Below, in pieces: positions 24,401-35,018 of a stretch of DNA of 64,000 nt. Source of the DNA: Ampelomyces quisqualis (taxonomy: Eukaryota > Ascomycota > Dothideomycetes > Pleosporales > Phaeosphaeriaceae); contig JAGTXZ010000003.1 of assembly GCA_018398575.1 (NCBI GenBank), forward strand, positions 1,116,001 through 1,180,000, given 5' to 3'. Under the pieces are notes generated by a model. The model was not told the origin of the DNA. It did no database searches and saw only the letters and a program-made list of their open reading frames with translations. The number at the start of each line of letters is the position of its first letter. Within the stretch, counting starts at the first letter, position 1. The translations under genes and the position numbers were made by a program.

Positions 24401-25527
24401 GCGTGGGAGACGATTTGGTGTACTCCTGATGTAAGCGGTGGTGCGTCGGAGGAGCCAATGGGAACACGGCCATGTGCAGCCTCACGGGAGGTAGCCAGCG
24501 GCGTCGGTATTGGTGGCGGAATGGATTAGACTGGGATGTAATTGGGCGCCAGAAGGGCTGCTGTGCAGATGGTGGCGGCGCCAGATCGGACGGCTTTGAT
24601 GGGCCATGGACAGGGACCAGGGCGGCTGGGAGGATGCAAAGCAGACGGGAGCACGGTCGAAAGAGGAAGACAGTGTCCTGGCTAGCAGGTGAAGGAGGAG
24701 AGCTGCAACCCACTCCAGGAAAGGGAAGAGGCGACGTGAAGCCTGCGACGGCGCGCGAGTGTATAAGACGGCCTACTCAGCGTCTTCACCACGGCCATCC
24801 AGCTCCCGGCACTGGCCCACCGTCTCTGCAGCCACCGAGACCGCCGACCGCCGACCGCCATCAGCCTCCATCAGCCCGTCGCCGGCGGACCGCAGCATTT
24901 CCGCAGCGCGCGCACCCACGCCGGCCTTCGCAGGCAGCGCACCATCGCGAGCGTCGTCGTCCCGCCGCTGCAGCAGATCTCGACGGCGAGCAGTTGCCAG
25001 TCGGAGGGGCGGTGCGGTGTCACGGCGGCGACCCGGCGCACAGAGCAAGAAAGAGGAAGGATCAACCCGGCGCCGCTGCCAGTTCCGAGGCCCTGGCGGG
25101 GTGGGGTGTGACGGGCACGAAGGTACGGAGCACGTGAGCAGATGCATCCCACTCCCATCCCTGCACCCCACATGGCCCTCTCTCTGCCCTACCGCCGTCA
25201 CCGTCTGCCCTGCAACCTCAACCCATCCCATCATACTCGCGCTACGTGCGCCTGAGAAGTGTGCACGATGAGCGTGGCTGGGACAGCTTACATGACTCGC
25301 GGCTTGACTTCATCTCCTCGCGTCGTCCGGGTCGCCGTACACTAGATGCCGTTGCGCAGCTTCATCTTCCTCGTCAGCTTTTCTTCCTTGCCTGCCCTGC
25401 CCAGTCCTCCTGCCTGCCTGCCTTGCCCAACCCTCCTGCCTGCCTTGCCCATTCCCCCTGCCTGAACCTCCCCCACTGCACCCATCGAGGGAACTTTGCT
25501 AAACAGTACCAGGGTCACCCACCATCC
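21436..25527. other. About 4 kb with no confident gene
   Basis: Many short frames on both strands but none with a recognisable domain, a consistent intron model or family landmarks. Codon-like composition around 23050-23480 (minus) may be a decayed gene I could not identify. The last 800 bp becomes C/T-rich, with CTGCCTGCC-type repeats at about 25385-25470, typical of a fungal core promoter and 5' leader ahead of the velvet-like gene. Confidence 0.35.
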
Positions 25528-26471
25528 ATGCGAAGAGGCTCCCAGCGAGGACGAGGTAGAAATCCAACACCATCACGTGCTCGGTCCACAGCCCGCGCCA
25601 CCTTGCAGCAAAGCCGCAGCCACGCTTCACTGAGACGATCGGCACGCCTAGCTGAGTTACTCAACGGAGAAACAGACCACCAAGTCAACGGTGCCACCTC
25701 ATCAATGGCCGACGTTGCAAGACCCCGGCCGCTGGGATCCAGTTCTGTCCGATCGAGGCCTCACAATCGCTCTTCAGCGCGATCAAGAACAGGCCGCCAT
25801 TCCCTATCACCAGAGGATATCCGCTACGCCATGGACATCGTGGTCCAGCCGCCAAGAAGTGCACGTGTCGGCCAAACACTGCCTGGATCCATCGTTGTGC
25901 GTCTAAGGACGACCAATGCAGACCCCGAAGACGCCGTCGCTGATTCCGCCAACCTTGTTGCCGTCGCCACACTGGTCCCTGCAGCCTCAACCACTCCTGC
26001 AGATCCCTCTCTTCTCAACACCCTGCTAGTCGGTCGCCGCTTTGACTCGATACATCCTTTTGCCGACGACGAAGCAGATGGCTCCATTGCATCCATGGAC
26101 ATGGCAGATCCCCATGGCGTAGGCTACATGCGCTTCCCAGAACTCGTCATCCGGCAAGCAGGCACCTACCGGATACGAATCACCTTGATCCGCATCCGGA
26201 CCTCAGCCTCGGAGCCACCAGTCTCCTCTGCCGGCAATGGTGCATCGGTCCAAGTCGTGGATAGCAACACCATCGTGGTCATGGGCGCAGGGAACGCATC
26301 CAACACAGCTGCATATAATGGTAAGTACATGGTGGCTACCTACTAAAACTTTCCTCTCCCAGTTTCCTGATTTCCCTCCTTTTACTTTTAGGGGACGGAG
26401 GCTCCGACAATGACGACGGTGGATGGCTCCAAGTTCTACGAATCATTCAGGATAGACGCAGAACCCGATAA
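25528..26471 (+). CDS. Divergent velvet-domain-like protein
   Basis: Two exons, 25528-26320 and 26392-26471, joined by a GTAAGT..TTTTAG intron; 290 residues. The ATG at 25528 is preferred because the frame upstream has no ATG and overlaps the CT-rich leader. The N-terminal 80 residues are Arg/Ser-rich and look disordered. From about residue 98 the sequence follows the velvet pattern: MDIVVQPPRSARVGQTLPGS (the LxVxQQPxRAR-type opening), a NLVAVATLV strand, LVGRRFDSIHPFAD, then YMRFPELVIRQAGTYRIRIT, equivalent to the velvet F-DLSVR-EGTYRLRF block. The end is DGGW-QVLRIIQDRRRTR. Velvet proteins are nuclear regulators of development and secondary metabolism. This one is short and lacks the usual Cys/Gly-rich loop, so it is not an obvious VeA, VelB, VelC or VosA. 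Confidence 0.6.
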
Positions 26472-27058
26472 GGCAAGCGGTAGCTTGGTAGATGTTGCCA
26501 CGTTTTTCGGAAATTTTCTTTTTAACCTTTCATGTCTCAGCGGCAGACTTGCTTGTACGATGTGTGTCTGATGGTCTGTATTTCTTGTACACTTTATGGC
26601 GCTCATGTGCGCGTTCTTGTTTGGTGGTACAATAAAGGGGCAGCAAGTCACGTTCTGATGGGTTGTACATTGGCTTGCATGGATCTGCATGCCCGGCGAA
26701 AAGGATACAAGATTACTAGGTTCTGTTATGCGCGTGCTATTGTTAGCTTTTTTTGTGCATCTCTTACGGCGAAATAGTAGGGTATCTAGCATGTAATGTC
26801 ATTACATGTTCAACACACCTTGAGAAATTTCCTTTGGTGCCTGCATCACGATTACTGTAGTGGAGTGCTCCCAATCATGCAAAAAAAGATAATCATCACA
26901 ATAGCAATCCTGCTCGCAATCGACCACGTGTTCACAGCAATTGCCGTGGCAAGACAAGGCACGATGCAATAGATGCCATTCCAAATACTCAATACAAGCC
27001 ATCACCCCATCCCCTTCTCCCCCACTCCTCAATCTTTGCGCCAGAGAAAAAATCTAAT
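26472..27058. other. Intergenic, 3' flanks of convergent genes
   Basis: No supported gene. The velvet-like gene (plus) and the DUF4360 remnant (minus) converge here. Confidence 0.4.
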
Positions 27059-27376
27059 CTAAGAGCCGATGACAACATCTGAGCTCAGGATCCTGCCTCC
27101 GCCGCCCCCACCTCCCGATCCAGGCGAGCACTTCTTCCACGCAACATGCAGCTGCTGCGTGAACGCGACCGTCGCATCGTCATTCGACAGCTCGCCGCCA
27201 GCCCAAGGATTCTTGCTCGTAAGCGCCATGCGATTATTAATATTAAGGATGCCGTTGGAGCCGCACGGCGACCAAATGGTAGCCGGAGTCTCGACGGTGT
27301 CCAGCTTGCTGTAGACCAGACCGTTCGCCAGGGCGGCGCCGCCGACAAACGAGGACCGCGTCGTTTGCTGTTTTGG
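27059..27376 (-). pseudogene. C-terminal part of a DUF4360-type secreted protein, 5' part not found
   Basis: The minus-strand frame open from 27376 to the TAG at 27059-27061 reads TTRSSFVGGAALANGLVY, then WSPCGSNGILNINNRMALTS, then ELSNDDATVAFTQQLHVAW and KKCSP, and ends in a Gly run. This order (W-PCG, LNIN-R, DDATVAFTQQ-H--WK-C) is the C-terminal signature of DUF4360 fungal secreted proteins of unknown role. A TGA lies just upstream (27380-27382). A plausible splice acceptor (AACAG at about 27368) precedes CAA ACG. I could not find the expected signal peptide or N-terminal half in the next 900 bp, so I call it a fragment; an intact gene with a distant or divergent first exon is the alternative. 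Confidence 0.6.
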
Positions 27377-28334
27377 GCGTCACCGAGGCGACCAAGTAAG
27401 CGATGGGTAGTGTTCGTGAGGGGGGGGCGGGCACAGCGGAACTTATGGTCGTCCCGGATGCACTGGGAAGGGGGCAATATGGCTGTAGTGGTAATCCGAT
27501 CGCAGAGTCATGTGACAAAGCCCAAGAGTCCCAGGCCTCCCAGCACGGTTCTTGTGGCCCGTCTACTCGCCAAAGGACCGTCTAAAATTCCGATATACGG
27601 GGCAGCTCTGCTTACAGAACTAGGTCCCGGTCTGATTTGATGCAATTTGTTGGCCAATATGGGCGCTCGATACAGGTCGCTTACCGGTAATCAGGTACCA
27701 TAATATGCGATCTCAACTACCTTTATGCGCGCACGTCTTTTCCGATCACCTTGATAGGACCAGCAAGGTCATGAGCCGCCGGGTGATCTTGTCCTACATG
27801 TTCGAGAGGAATGTAAATCGGTATTAAGTACCGGGTGATGCACTTACCGTTGTTTTTGCCCAATATCCTGACATATGAACGTACATTAATCGATCCAGTG
27901 TTGCTTGACTCCGGCTCAAACCTCAGCTGCTAAACCGCCTCTCGTCTCCGGATAACTCGTTCACGAAGTCGAGATCCTCAGCATTGCTGTTCCAGGTGCC
28001 GAATTTCAAGCAGCTACGCGACCTTGTTTTCGTGCAACTCTGCTCATTGATGATACTTTGCTTCATGGAGCAATGAATGTGCTCTAGACTATTCGGCAAG
28101 AAGAGAAGTCTTGATTGCGTGTTCATCATGGTACAAGGAATTAAGAGATGGGAGGTGAAATTCGGAAGGCAGCATCGCAAAGCCGAGCGATGAGCCGTTG
28201 CCCTTCGCAGGAGGTCCGTTCAGTAAGACTAAAATGAGGTAGCTGATCCTCCTGCAAATGTTTTGGTCGAATCAGCACTGCATCATGCGATTCCTCCTCG
28301 ATTCCCGGCGAACTTTGCCGTAATTCTCGCACTG
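27377..28334. other. No confident gene
   Basis: Searched for the missing 5' exons of the DUF4360 gene without success. Composition drops in GC from about 27640 onward. Nothing else recognisable. Confidence 0.35.
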
Positions 28335-28658
28335 ATGGGGCCTACGCCCACAGTGCCTGCAATGAAACCTTCGACTACCGTTGCTCTCTCTTTTTGCACT
28401 CCGGTTGACTGGAACAACACCTGTGCTTACACGTCTACTTCGGCTTGTCCTACCACCATCAAGACCGGCACCTACTGCGGCTTCATCAACCCTCTCGACC
28501 AATGCGCGGCTCAGCCCAATGCTTACGGCCCTACTACAGCACCCAACACTGTCGATGCCTTCAAGAGCAACAAGGCCTACTCTAACTTGGCTGCAAATGT
28601 GAAGACACTCTCCAGTTACAACCTTGCTTTCTCCATCCTTCCAACCTCGACGGTCTAG
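28335..28658 (+). CDS. Hypothetical Cys-containing small protein, possibly partial
   Basis: 107 residues from the ATG at 28335 to the TAG at 28656-28658. The middle reads FCTPVDWNNTCAYTSTSACP, then TGTYCGFINPLDQCAAQPNA, with five regularly spaced cysteines and an N-glycosylation site (NNT), which suggests a secreted protein or a fragment of one. There is no convincing signal peptide at this start. The +1-shifted frame just upstream reads AYAHSACNETFDYRCS, hinting at a frameshift or a missed intron. I do not recognise the family. Confidence 0.3.
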   Translation: MGPTPTVPAMKPSTTVALSFCTPVDWNNTCAYTSTSACPTTIKTGTYCGFINPLDQCAAQPNAYGPTTAPNTVDAFKSNKAYSNLAANVKTLSSYNLAFSILPTSTV

Positions 28659-29585
28659 TTAAGTGAAGCGAATACCTCGCCTACAAACTCCTAACTTTCT
28701 ACAATCCTGCTGCTTGCTCTGCCTACTACGAAAAGACCAAGACTTACCAAAGAGAGAATTTGGTGGCTGAATTTCCCTTCTGTTTTACATACTTTCTGGC
28801 TTTCCTTGGGGAACATCTGCCCTCGTCCTAACCCTATGACCAGGCTGTAAGATAATCTGTAGTGTAGTAGAATAACTATGGGAGCTTCGATTTATTCTGC
28901 AATGCTCCTTGCAGTTAAAACGTAACTGATCGTGTGACTGACCGAGTTAAGAGTTGATCTGCCTCCATGAATAGTTCTGGGCGTCGACAAATACAATCAT
29001 GCAGCCGCTATCATGCGAGGTTGAAGTCTTGCTCAATACTATACAATGTGCCGAATGCGCTCAAGATGAAAGGAGCTTGGAAGTGTATAGGCCGTGCCCC
29101 ACCGCGCGTGATCAATGAACGGTCACGAGACGGCTGGGATGTCATCGAAGTGCTGGGTGCAATGAAGGCATTTTTATCAAGAAGTCTCAAAGTCAAGTAG
29201 AGCAACTCAAAATAGGACAGGTCTTCTTTAGAGCTCGCGAGTGCAGGCAAAGCTTCTAAACCGTACTGTCATGCACCCAGCCCTGCTATTTAAAGATCCG
29301 TGCAGTCTGGGGTTAAACGTGGGGTTGGGGTGCAGTGCGGGGCTAGACCATCGGCAAATCAAGACGTTAGTTACATGGTAAATGCGGCCCAGAGGTGGCG
29401 TCTTGTCACCTTGTGTACTGCACTCTTTCCCATACCGTGGCACCATCGCATTGGTGTTTTTCCTCACGGCCCTTCACCCAGCTCAGCACTAAGCCTCCCC
29501 TTTTTTCACCACCAAAACCCAATTGCCAGCAGATGCGGGTCTCAAACGGCTCCCTTTGCTCGCCACCTGACGCGACAGAAGCAAC
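28659..29585. other. Intergenic, promoter of the transhydrogenase gene
   Basis: No gene supported. The last 200 bp is pyrimidine-rich (CCTCCCCTTTTTTCACC at about 29490), as in fungal promoters. Confidence 0.4.
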
Positions 29586-32500
29586 ATGAGTGCGTCGTCC
29601 GCTAACTATCTCGCCGGCCACAGGGTGCTTCGAGCCTCTTGTCTGCCGCGGGGCAGCAACTCTAAATCACTTGCTGCCTCGATATTCGCCATCCGACTAG
29701 CTAGATCGCCAGGATTTTTATTCCAGCACCAGCGGCGGGATTCGCACTTCACCAGAACAGCGGCAAGGGCGCGGAGCTTGACCCGCCCTCAACCGCTGTA
29801 CCTGCAGCCCCATGTCTCACAGATGACCGCCATCGCCTCCGCACGCTACGCTTCCCAGGCGCCTGCGGAGCCGCACGATGACGATGCAGAATTGCCTACT
29901 AGCCCTCCCTTTTCAGCGGGGAAGTACGAGAACCTGACTATTGGTGTACCCAAGGAGAGTTACCCCGGTGAGCGCCGAGTCGCCATCACGCCGCAAAATG
30001 TGGCGCTGCTGCTCAAGAAGGGGTTCTCACGCATCTTGATTGAGAGGGGAGCTGGTGTTGAGGCGCAGTTTACTGATGAGGCGTACGAGCAGGCTGGTGC
30101 GAAGACGGTTGATCGGAAGAGTGTCTTTTCTGAAGCTGATATCCTGCTCAAGGTCAGGGCGCTCAGCATCGATGGTAAGGAAAGCGAAGTCGACGCCATA
30201 CGAGAAGGAGCTACTGTCATTTCGATGCTTTACCCCGTTCAGAACAAAATGATCGTTGATCGGATCGCTGGTCGTAAAGCTACTGCATTTGCCATGGATA
30301 TGGTCCCTCGTATTTCCCGCGCTCAGGTCTTCGATGCATTGAGGTAGGAAATATTTCCCGAAGGTTGGATGTATCTGACGAAATTCGCAGTTCTATGGCA
30401 AACATTGCTGGTTACAAGGCTATTTTAGAGGCTTCGAACACATTTGGTCGTTTTCTTACTGGCCAGGTGACTGCTGCTGGGAAGGTACGAATTCGAAATT
30501 ATGGTTTACACCAAGAGCTAATGCTGCCGTAGATACCCCCATGTAAAGTGCTTGTTATTGGTGCTGGCGTGGCAGGCTTGAGTGCCATTGCTACGGTAAG
30601 GAATCGTGCGACAGGGTTCTATCATCGTACTGACTACCTGTATAGGCTCGACGTATGGGTGCTATTGTTCGTGGTAAGCGATACCATACCTTCAAGTCAA
30701 TTTGATAAATTTGCTGACAAATATTTACAGGCTTCGATACCCGACCCGCAGCTCGCGAACAAGTACAGTCCCTCGGCGCCGAGTTCGTCGAAGTGACCGA
30801 TGTTCAAGAAGACGGGTCTGGCGCTGGAGGCTACGCCAAAGTGATGTCGAAAGAGTTCATCGAGGCCGAGATGAAGCTATTCTATGACCAATGTCGAGAA
30901 GTCGATATTGTCATCACCACAGCGCTGATTCCTGGAAAGTCGGCGCCGAAACTTATCACTAAAGCTATGCTCGGCGCAATGAAACCTGGTTCCGTTGTAG
31001 TTGATCTGGCAGCTGAGGCAGGAGGTAACTGTGAGGCTACTGTTCCTGGCAAACTCACGAAGTATGACGGTGTATCTGTCATTGGTAAGTGCCTTAATTC
31101 CCCCCCATGCCCTGAAAATTCAACGGGGACTTCCCAAAATTTGAACGCGCTCAATTTTAAAAGGCGGTAGTCACACCACTAAAACATCAATACAGGCTAC
31201 ACCGATCTTCCCTCTCGCCTACCAACTCAGTCATCGACTTTGTACTCAAATAACGTCACCAAGTTTCTCCTATCACTGGTACCCAAGGACAAGAAGGAAA
31301 AGTTCTACGATGTGGACCTCACTGACGAAGTAACCCGCGGTTCTATCGTCACCTACGATGGCAAGGTTCTTCCGCCAGCTCCACGCCCCGCAGCGCCTCC
31401 AGTCCAGGCCAAGCCAGCTCCTTCACCCGCAGATCAAGTCGCCGACATCATCGCACTAACACCATGGCAGTCACAGTCCCGTCAAGTGGCCGGTGTCACT
31501 GCTGGTATGACTACTGCTCTTGCTCTCGGAAAGTTTACTGGACCACTGTTCATGAGCAACGCCTTCACATTTGCGCTCGCTAGTATGATTGGTTACCGAG
31601 TTGTCTGGGGTGTTGCTCCCGCGCTACATTCGCCCTTGATGAGTGTCACCAATGCCATATCGGGAATGGTTGGTATCGGTGGTTTGTATGTGATGGGCGG
31701 CGGCTATTTCCCAACGACTATTCCAGAGGGCCTCGGTGCGCTATCAGTCCTATTGGCTTTCGTCAACGTCTCCGGTGGTTTCGTGATTACCAAAAGGATG
31801 TTGGATATGTTCAGACGACCAACTGACCCCAAAGAATACCCATTGCTATACACCCTGCCGGCCGCTCTATTTGGAGGTGGTTTCGTATTCGCTGGATCAA
31901 CTGGTATGGCTGGCTTAATTCAGGCTGGGTACCTTGTCAGCAGTTTACTTTGCATAACTTCGCTGTCTGGTCTTGCGTCCCAAACCACAGCACGCCGTGG
32001 CAATATGCTTGGCATACTTGGTGTCTTCTCCGGTATTCTGGCGTCTTTGGCTGCAGTTGGTCTCTCCAACGAGACTCTCACACAATTTGCGGGCCTCGCT
32101 ACCATCGGCAGTGTCATCGGTATGATTATTGGCCGCCGGATCACACCAACAGGTCTCCCACAGACTGTCGCAGCCCTGCATTCCGTTGTCGGTCTTGCAG
32201 CCGTTCTCACCAGTATCGGTAGTGTAATCAGTCATGATGGCGACATTTCGACTCTTCACATGGTCAGCGCATACCTTGGTGTGCTCATTGGTGGAGTAAC
32301 ATTCACAGGAAGTATTGTCGCGTTCTTGAAGCTCGCCGCAAAGATGTCATCTAAACCGATCAATCTGCCGGGACGCCATCTCATCAACGGCACACTCCTT
32401 GGTGCCAATGTGGGCACCATGGGCGCTTTCCTCGCATGGGCGCCGGGTGCACCTTTGATAGGTGCCGCTTGTCTCTGTGGTAATGCTGCACTCAGTTTCA

Positions 32501-33406
32501 TCAAGGGATACACAACGACCGCAGCAATCGGCGGAGCAGACATGCCTGTCGTTATCACGGTGTTGAACGCATACTCGGGATTCGCCCTCGTCGCAGAAGG
32601 CTTCATGTTAGACAATTCACTACTAACCACCATCGGCGCGCTCATCGGTGTCTCGGGCTCCATTCTCTCGTACATCATGTGCGTCGCCATGAACCGGTCC
32701 ATCACAAACGTTCTTTTTGGCGGCATTGCTCCCACCGCACAGTCGCAAAGTAAGATTGAAGGAGAAATCACAAAGACGACCGCAGAAGAAACTGCCCAAC
32801 AGCTCGTCGACGCAGAAAACGTCATCATCGTGAGTCTCCTACAATAGCATCCTGCCCACAATTTACTGATTGCATAAATAGGTCGTCGGCTACGGCATGG
32901 CAGTCGCAAAAGCCCAATACTCCATCTCCGAATTTGTCGCTGCCCTGCGTTCAAAAGGCATAAACGTGCGCTTTGCTATCCATCCCGTTGCAGGTCGGAT
33001 GCCTGGCCAGTGTAATATTCTCCTCGCCGAAGCATCCGTGCCGTACGACATCGTGCTCGAAATGGACGAAATCAACGACGACTTCCCCGACACCGATGTG
33101 ACGCTCGTCATTGGCGCAAACGACACTGTTAATCCTATTGCCATGGAGCCCGAGTCCGCGATTGCGGGGATGCCGGTGCTGCATGCGTGGAAGAGCAAGA
33201 ACGTGGTTATCATGAAGAGGGGGATGGCGAGTGGGTATGCGGATGTGCCGAATCCGATGTTTTACATGGAGAATACCAAGATGTTGTTTGGAGATGCGAA
33301 TGATAGCTGCAATGGTAAGTCGCTGGAAAGAATGTTTCGCATGACATATACTGACCTTTGAACAGCAATCAAGCGTGCTCTTGAGGAGAAGATCAAGGGT
33401 CTGTGA
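29586..33406 (+). CDS. Mitochondrial NAD(P) transhydrogenase (proton-translocating, single polypeptide)
   Basis: Transfers hydride between NADH and NADP+, coupled to proton flow across the inner mitochondrial membrane. Eight exons: 29586-30343, 30391-30484, 30533-30595, 30646-30673, 30731-31084, 31196-32829, 32882-33314 and 33366-33406; spliced 3,405 nt, 1,134 residues. Residues 1-90 are Arg/Ser-rich with no acidic residues, a mitochondrial presequence. Domain I starts near residue 117 ([19 protein letters not shown]), with the NAD-binding glycine loop [11 protein letters not shown] near 292. Domain II, in exon 6, is a long run of membrane segments (about residues 480-880). Domain III, in exon 7, has [12 protein letters not shown] near 978 and the NADP-binding [10 protein letters not shown]. 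The fusion order alpha-beta in one chain matches fungal and animal enzymes. All introns have GT..AG ends and preserve frame. Confidence 0.93.
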
Positions 33407-34174
33407 GAGGTGTGTGGTTTATGTAAGGACTTCTTCCTATGTTCATCTTTTCAGTTCTTTGCTCAGAGGAAGAGGTGCGACTTGCTTCGGCAAATTCATA
33501 CTCTCCTTTCTTCCTTGTTTTCTATTGCATAGCAGCATCAATGTCATACTCCACCAGAATCCACGTGATAATTACACAGTCTTGGTGAAATGTTCGAGGA
33601 CGCGCACGAGCATACAATCAACGTGCAGAACAACAACAAGCAAACCCCGTTTCAAATTCCGCCCCCCCCCCCCCAAAAAGAGCATTTGTTCAAGTCCAGA
33701 TTTCACGTGTCACGCAAGCCCAAGTCCAACCCTCCCACCCCTGTCCCAACCTTCGCGAATCGCAGATCCGCAAGGCGCTGAACATCCTTGTCGCAATGAC
33801 GTACCTCAGCATCGCACACGGCGATCAAGCTTGAAAGCTCGCGGGCTACAATCGACATATAACCATGCGAGCCATCATCCCCATCAAACCTTGATCTTCA
33901 AGGAACGGTTGCGCTACTGCACACCCCTCATCAATAAAGTAGATAACACCACTAAGCCCCCCAATAACCTCCATTCATCCACGTTTTACCACCATCTAAC
34001 AACCCCTCAACAGCGTACCGAAACAAGACTACGATTTGCGGCAAACCCCCCAGCAAGAAAATGACGTTCCCCCTCCTCTTCACCCTCCCCCCCTCCAACC
34101 GCCACGAAATAATCTCCCTCTCGACATCCTCCCAAACATCACTCAAGAGCCTGAACAAACAAGTTACATCGACG
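33407..34174. other. Intergenic, low-complexity C-rich stretches
   Basis: No supported gene. Contains a 12-base C run at about 33660-33673 and CCCCC-rich leader sequence before 34175. A possible upstream exon ending at 34202 in another frame (reading YIDDGFEPELRRM) was considered but not needed. Confidence 0.35.
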
Positions 34175-34590
34175 ATGGCTTCGAGCCCGAATTGCGCCGA
34201 ATGTAAAGTTGACTCCCCTCGTCTTTGCCGCTCCTCTCAACCCTTCACACACACACACACACACGCGCGCATTTTGTACTCCCTATCCACGTTCCCTACC
34301 CCCACTCCCCTCCCTCTCCCGCGCATCCCCGCGCACAGATATACACGACTCACCAACCCCGCGTTCGCGGAACAGTCATGGCCAAGCACAAAAAACCCGA
34401 AGACTCCGGCGCCAAGGAAACGATCCAAGAGTTGCGTGTGCACTGGGACACAAAGACGCGCGACGGTAGAATCTGGCCCGAATACACCGTCGTGACCGAG
34501 GAAAATCTAGCGGCGGTTTTGGCGCTGTTGGAGAAGAACCCTGGGAAAGGAGATGTTTTGGAGGTCAAGGTTGGGAAGAATAATGACTAA
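34175..34590 (+). CDS. Small unknown protein, probably two exons
   Basis: The best-supported coding part is 34378-34590 (70 residues starting MAKHKKPEDSG), whose charged, alpha/beta-like C-terminal half reads WDTKTRDGRIWPEYTVVTEE and ends in DVLEVKVGKNND. A first exon 34175-34202 (MASSPNCAE) joined through a GTAAAG..AACAG intron (34203-34375) is in frame and would give 80 residues. The putative intron holds a CA/CG microsatellite at about 34248-34269. The simpler alternative is one exon from 34378. I do not recognise the family; there is no signal peptide or membrane segment. Confidence 0.45.
34248..34269. repeat. CA/CG dinucleotide microsatellite
   Basis: A run of CA repeats turning into CG repeats, inside the putative intron of the small gene at 34175-34590. 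Confidence 0.9.
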
Positions 34591-35018
34591 ATTAGTCAAA
34601 AGTAGGTTAGTTCACGCTGGTCTGGAATTGGTTTGGCGAATGGACGTTCTGAATGATGTGCAGTTCCAACGACGTGATGAGATTGAATGTATGTTGTTGT
34701 TCTTATCCCACGTGGAGTGGGTGATGGTGATTGATGCTGACATTTATGCAAAAGAAGAAGCGACGAGATGTGTCGACTGAGAAGATCCGTGCAGTGCTAT
34801 GTACACTTTGATTTTGACATGACAAAGAAAAAGTGGAGGGTATCCGTAACAAAAGCAGAGGTGTCCTACATGTTTATGAACATAGGAGTTGACCGGTGAA
34901 ACGCCTTTCGAAATGATCAAGCCAAAGATCGTCGCTGATGATGCCGATTCGATATCCCAGTGCGCCGTGGTAAGATGAATTTGCCAACGAGATATGAGTG
35001 AGAAGTACAGTGAGTGTT
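34591..35018. other. Intergenic between convergent genes
   Basis: No gene supported. The small plus-strand gene and the PHD-protein gene converge here. Confidence 0.4.

Noticed and set aside
24472..25271. Long Arg/Pro-rich frames on both strands
   Set aside because: Typical stop-poor GC-rich promoter and leader sequence ahead of the velvet-like gene.
28263..28334. Upstream extension of the small Cys-containing frame
   Set aside because: Starts with TTG and adds no signal peptide; the ATG at 28335 was used instead.
34061..34495. A 144-codon frame overlapping the small gene at 34175-34590
   Set aside because: Crosses the CA microsatellite and gives Ser/Thr/Pro-rich sequence without structure; the frame starting MAKHKK is more protein-like.
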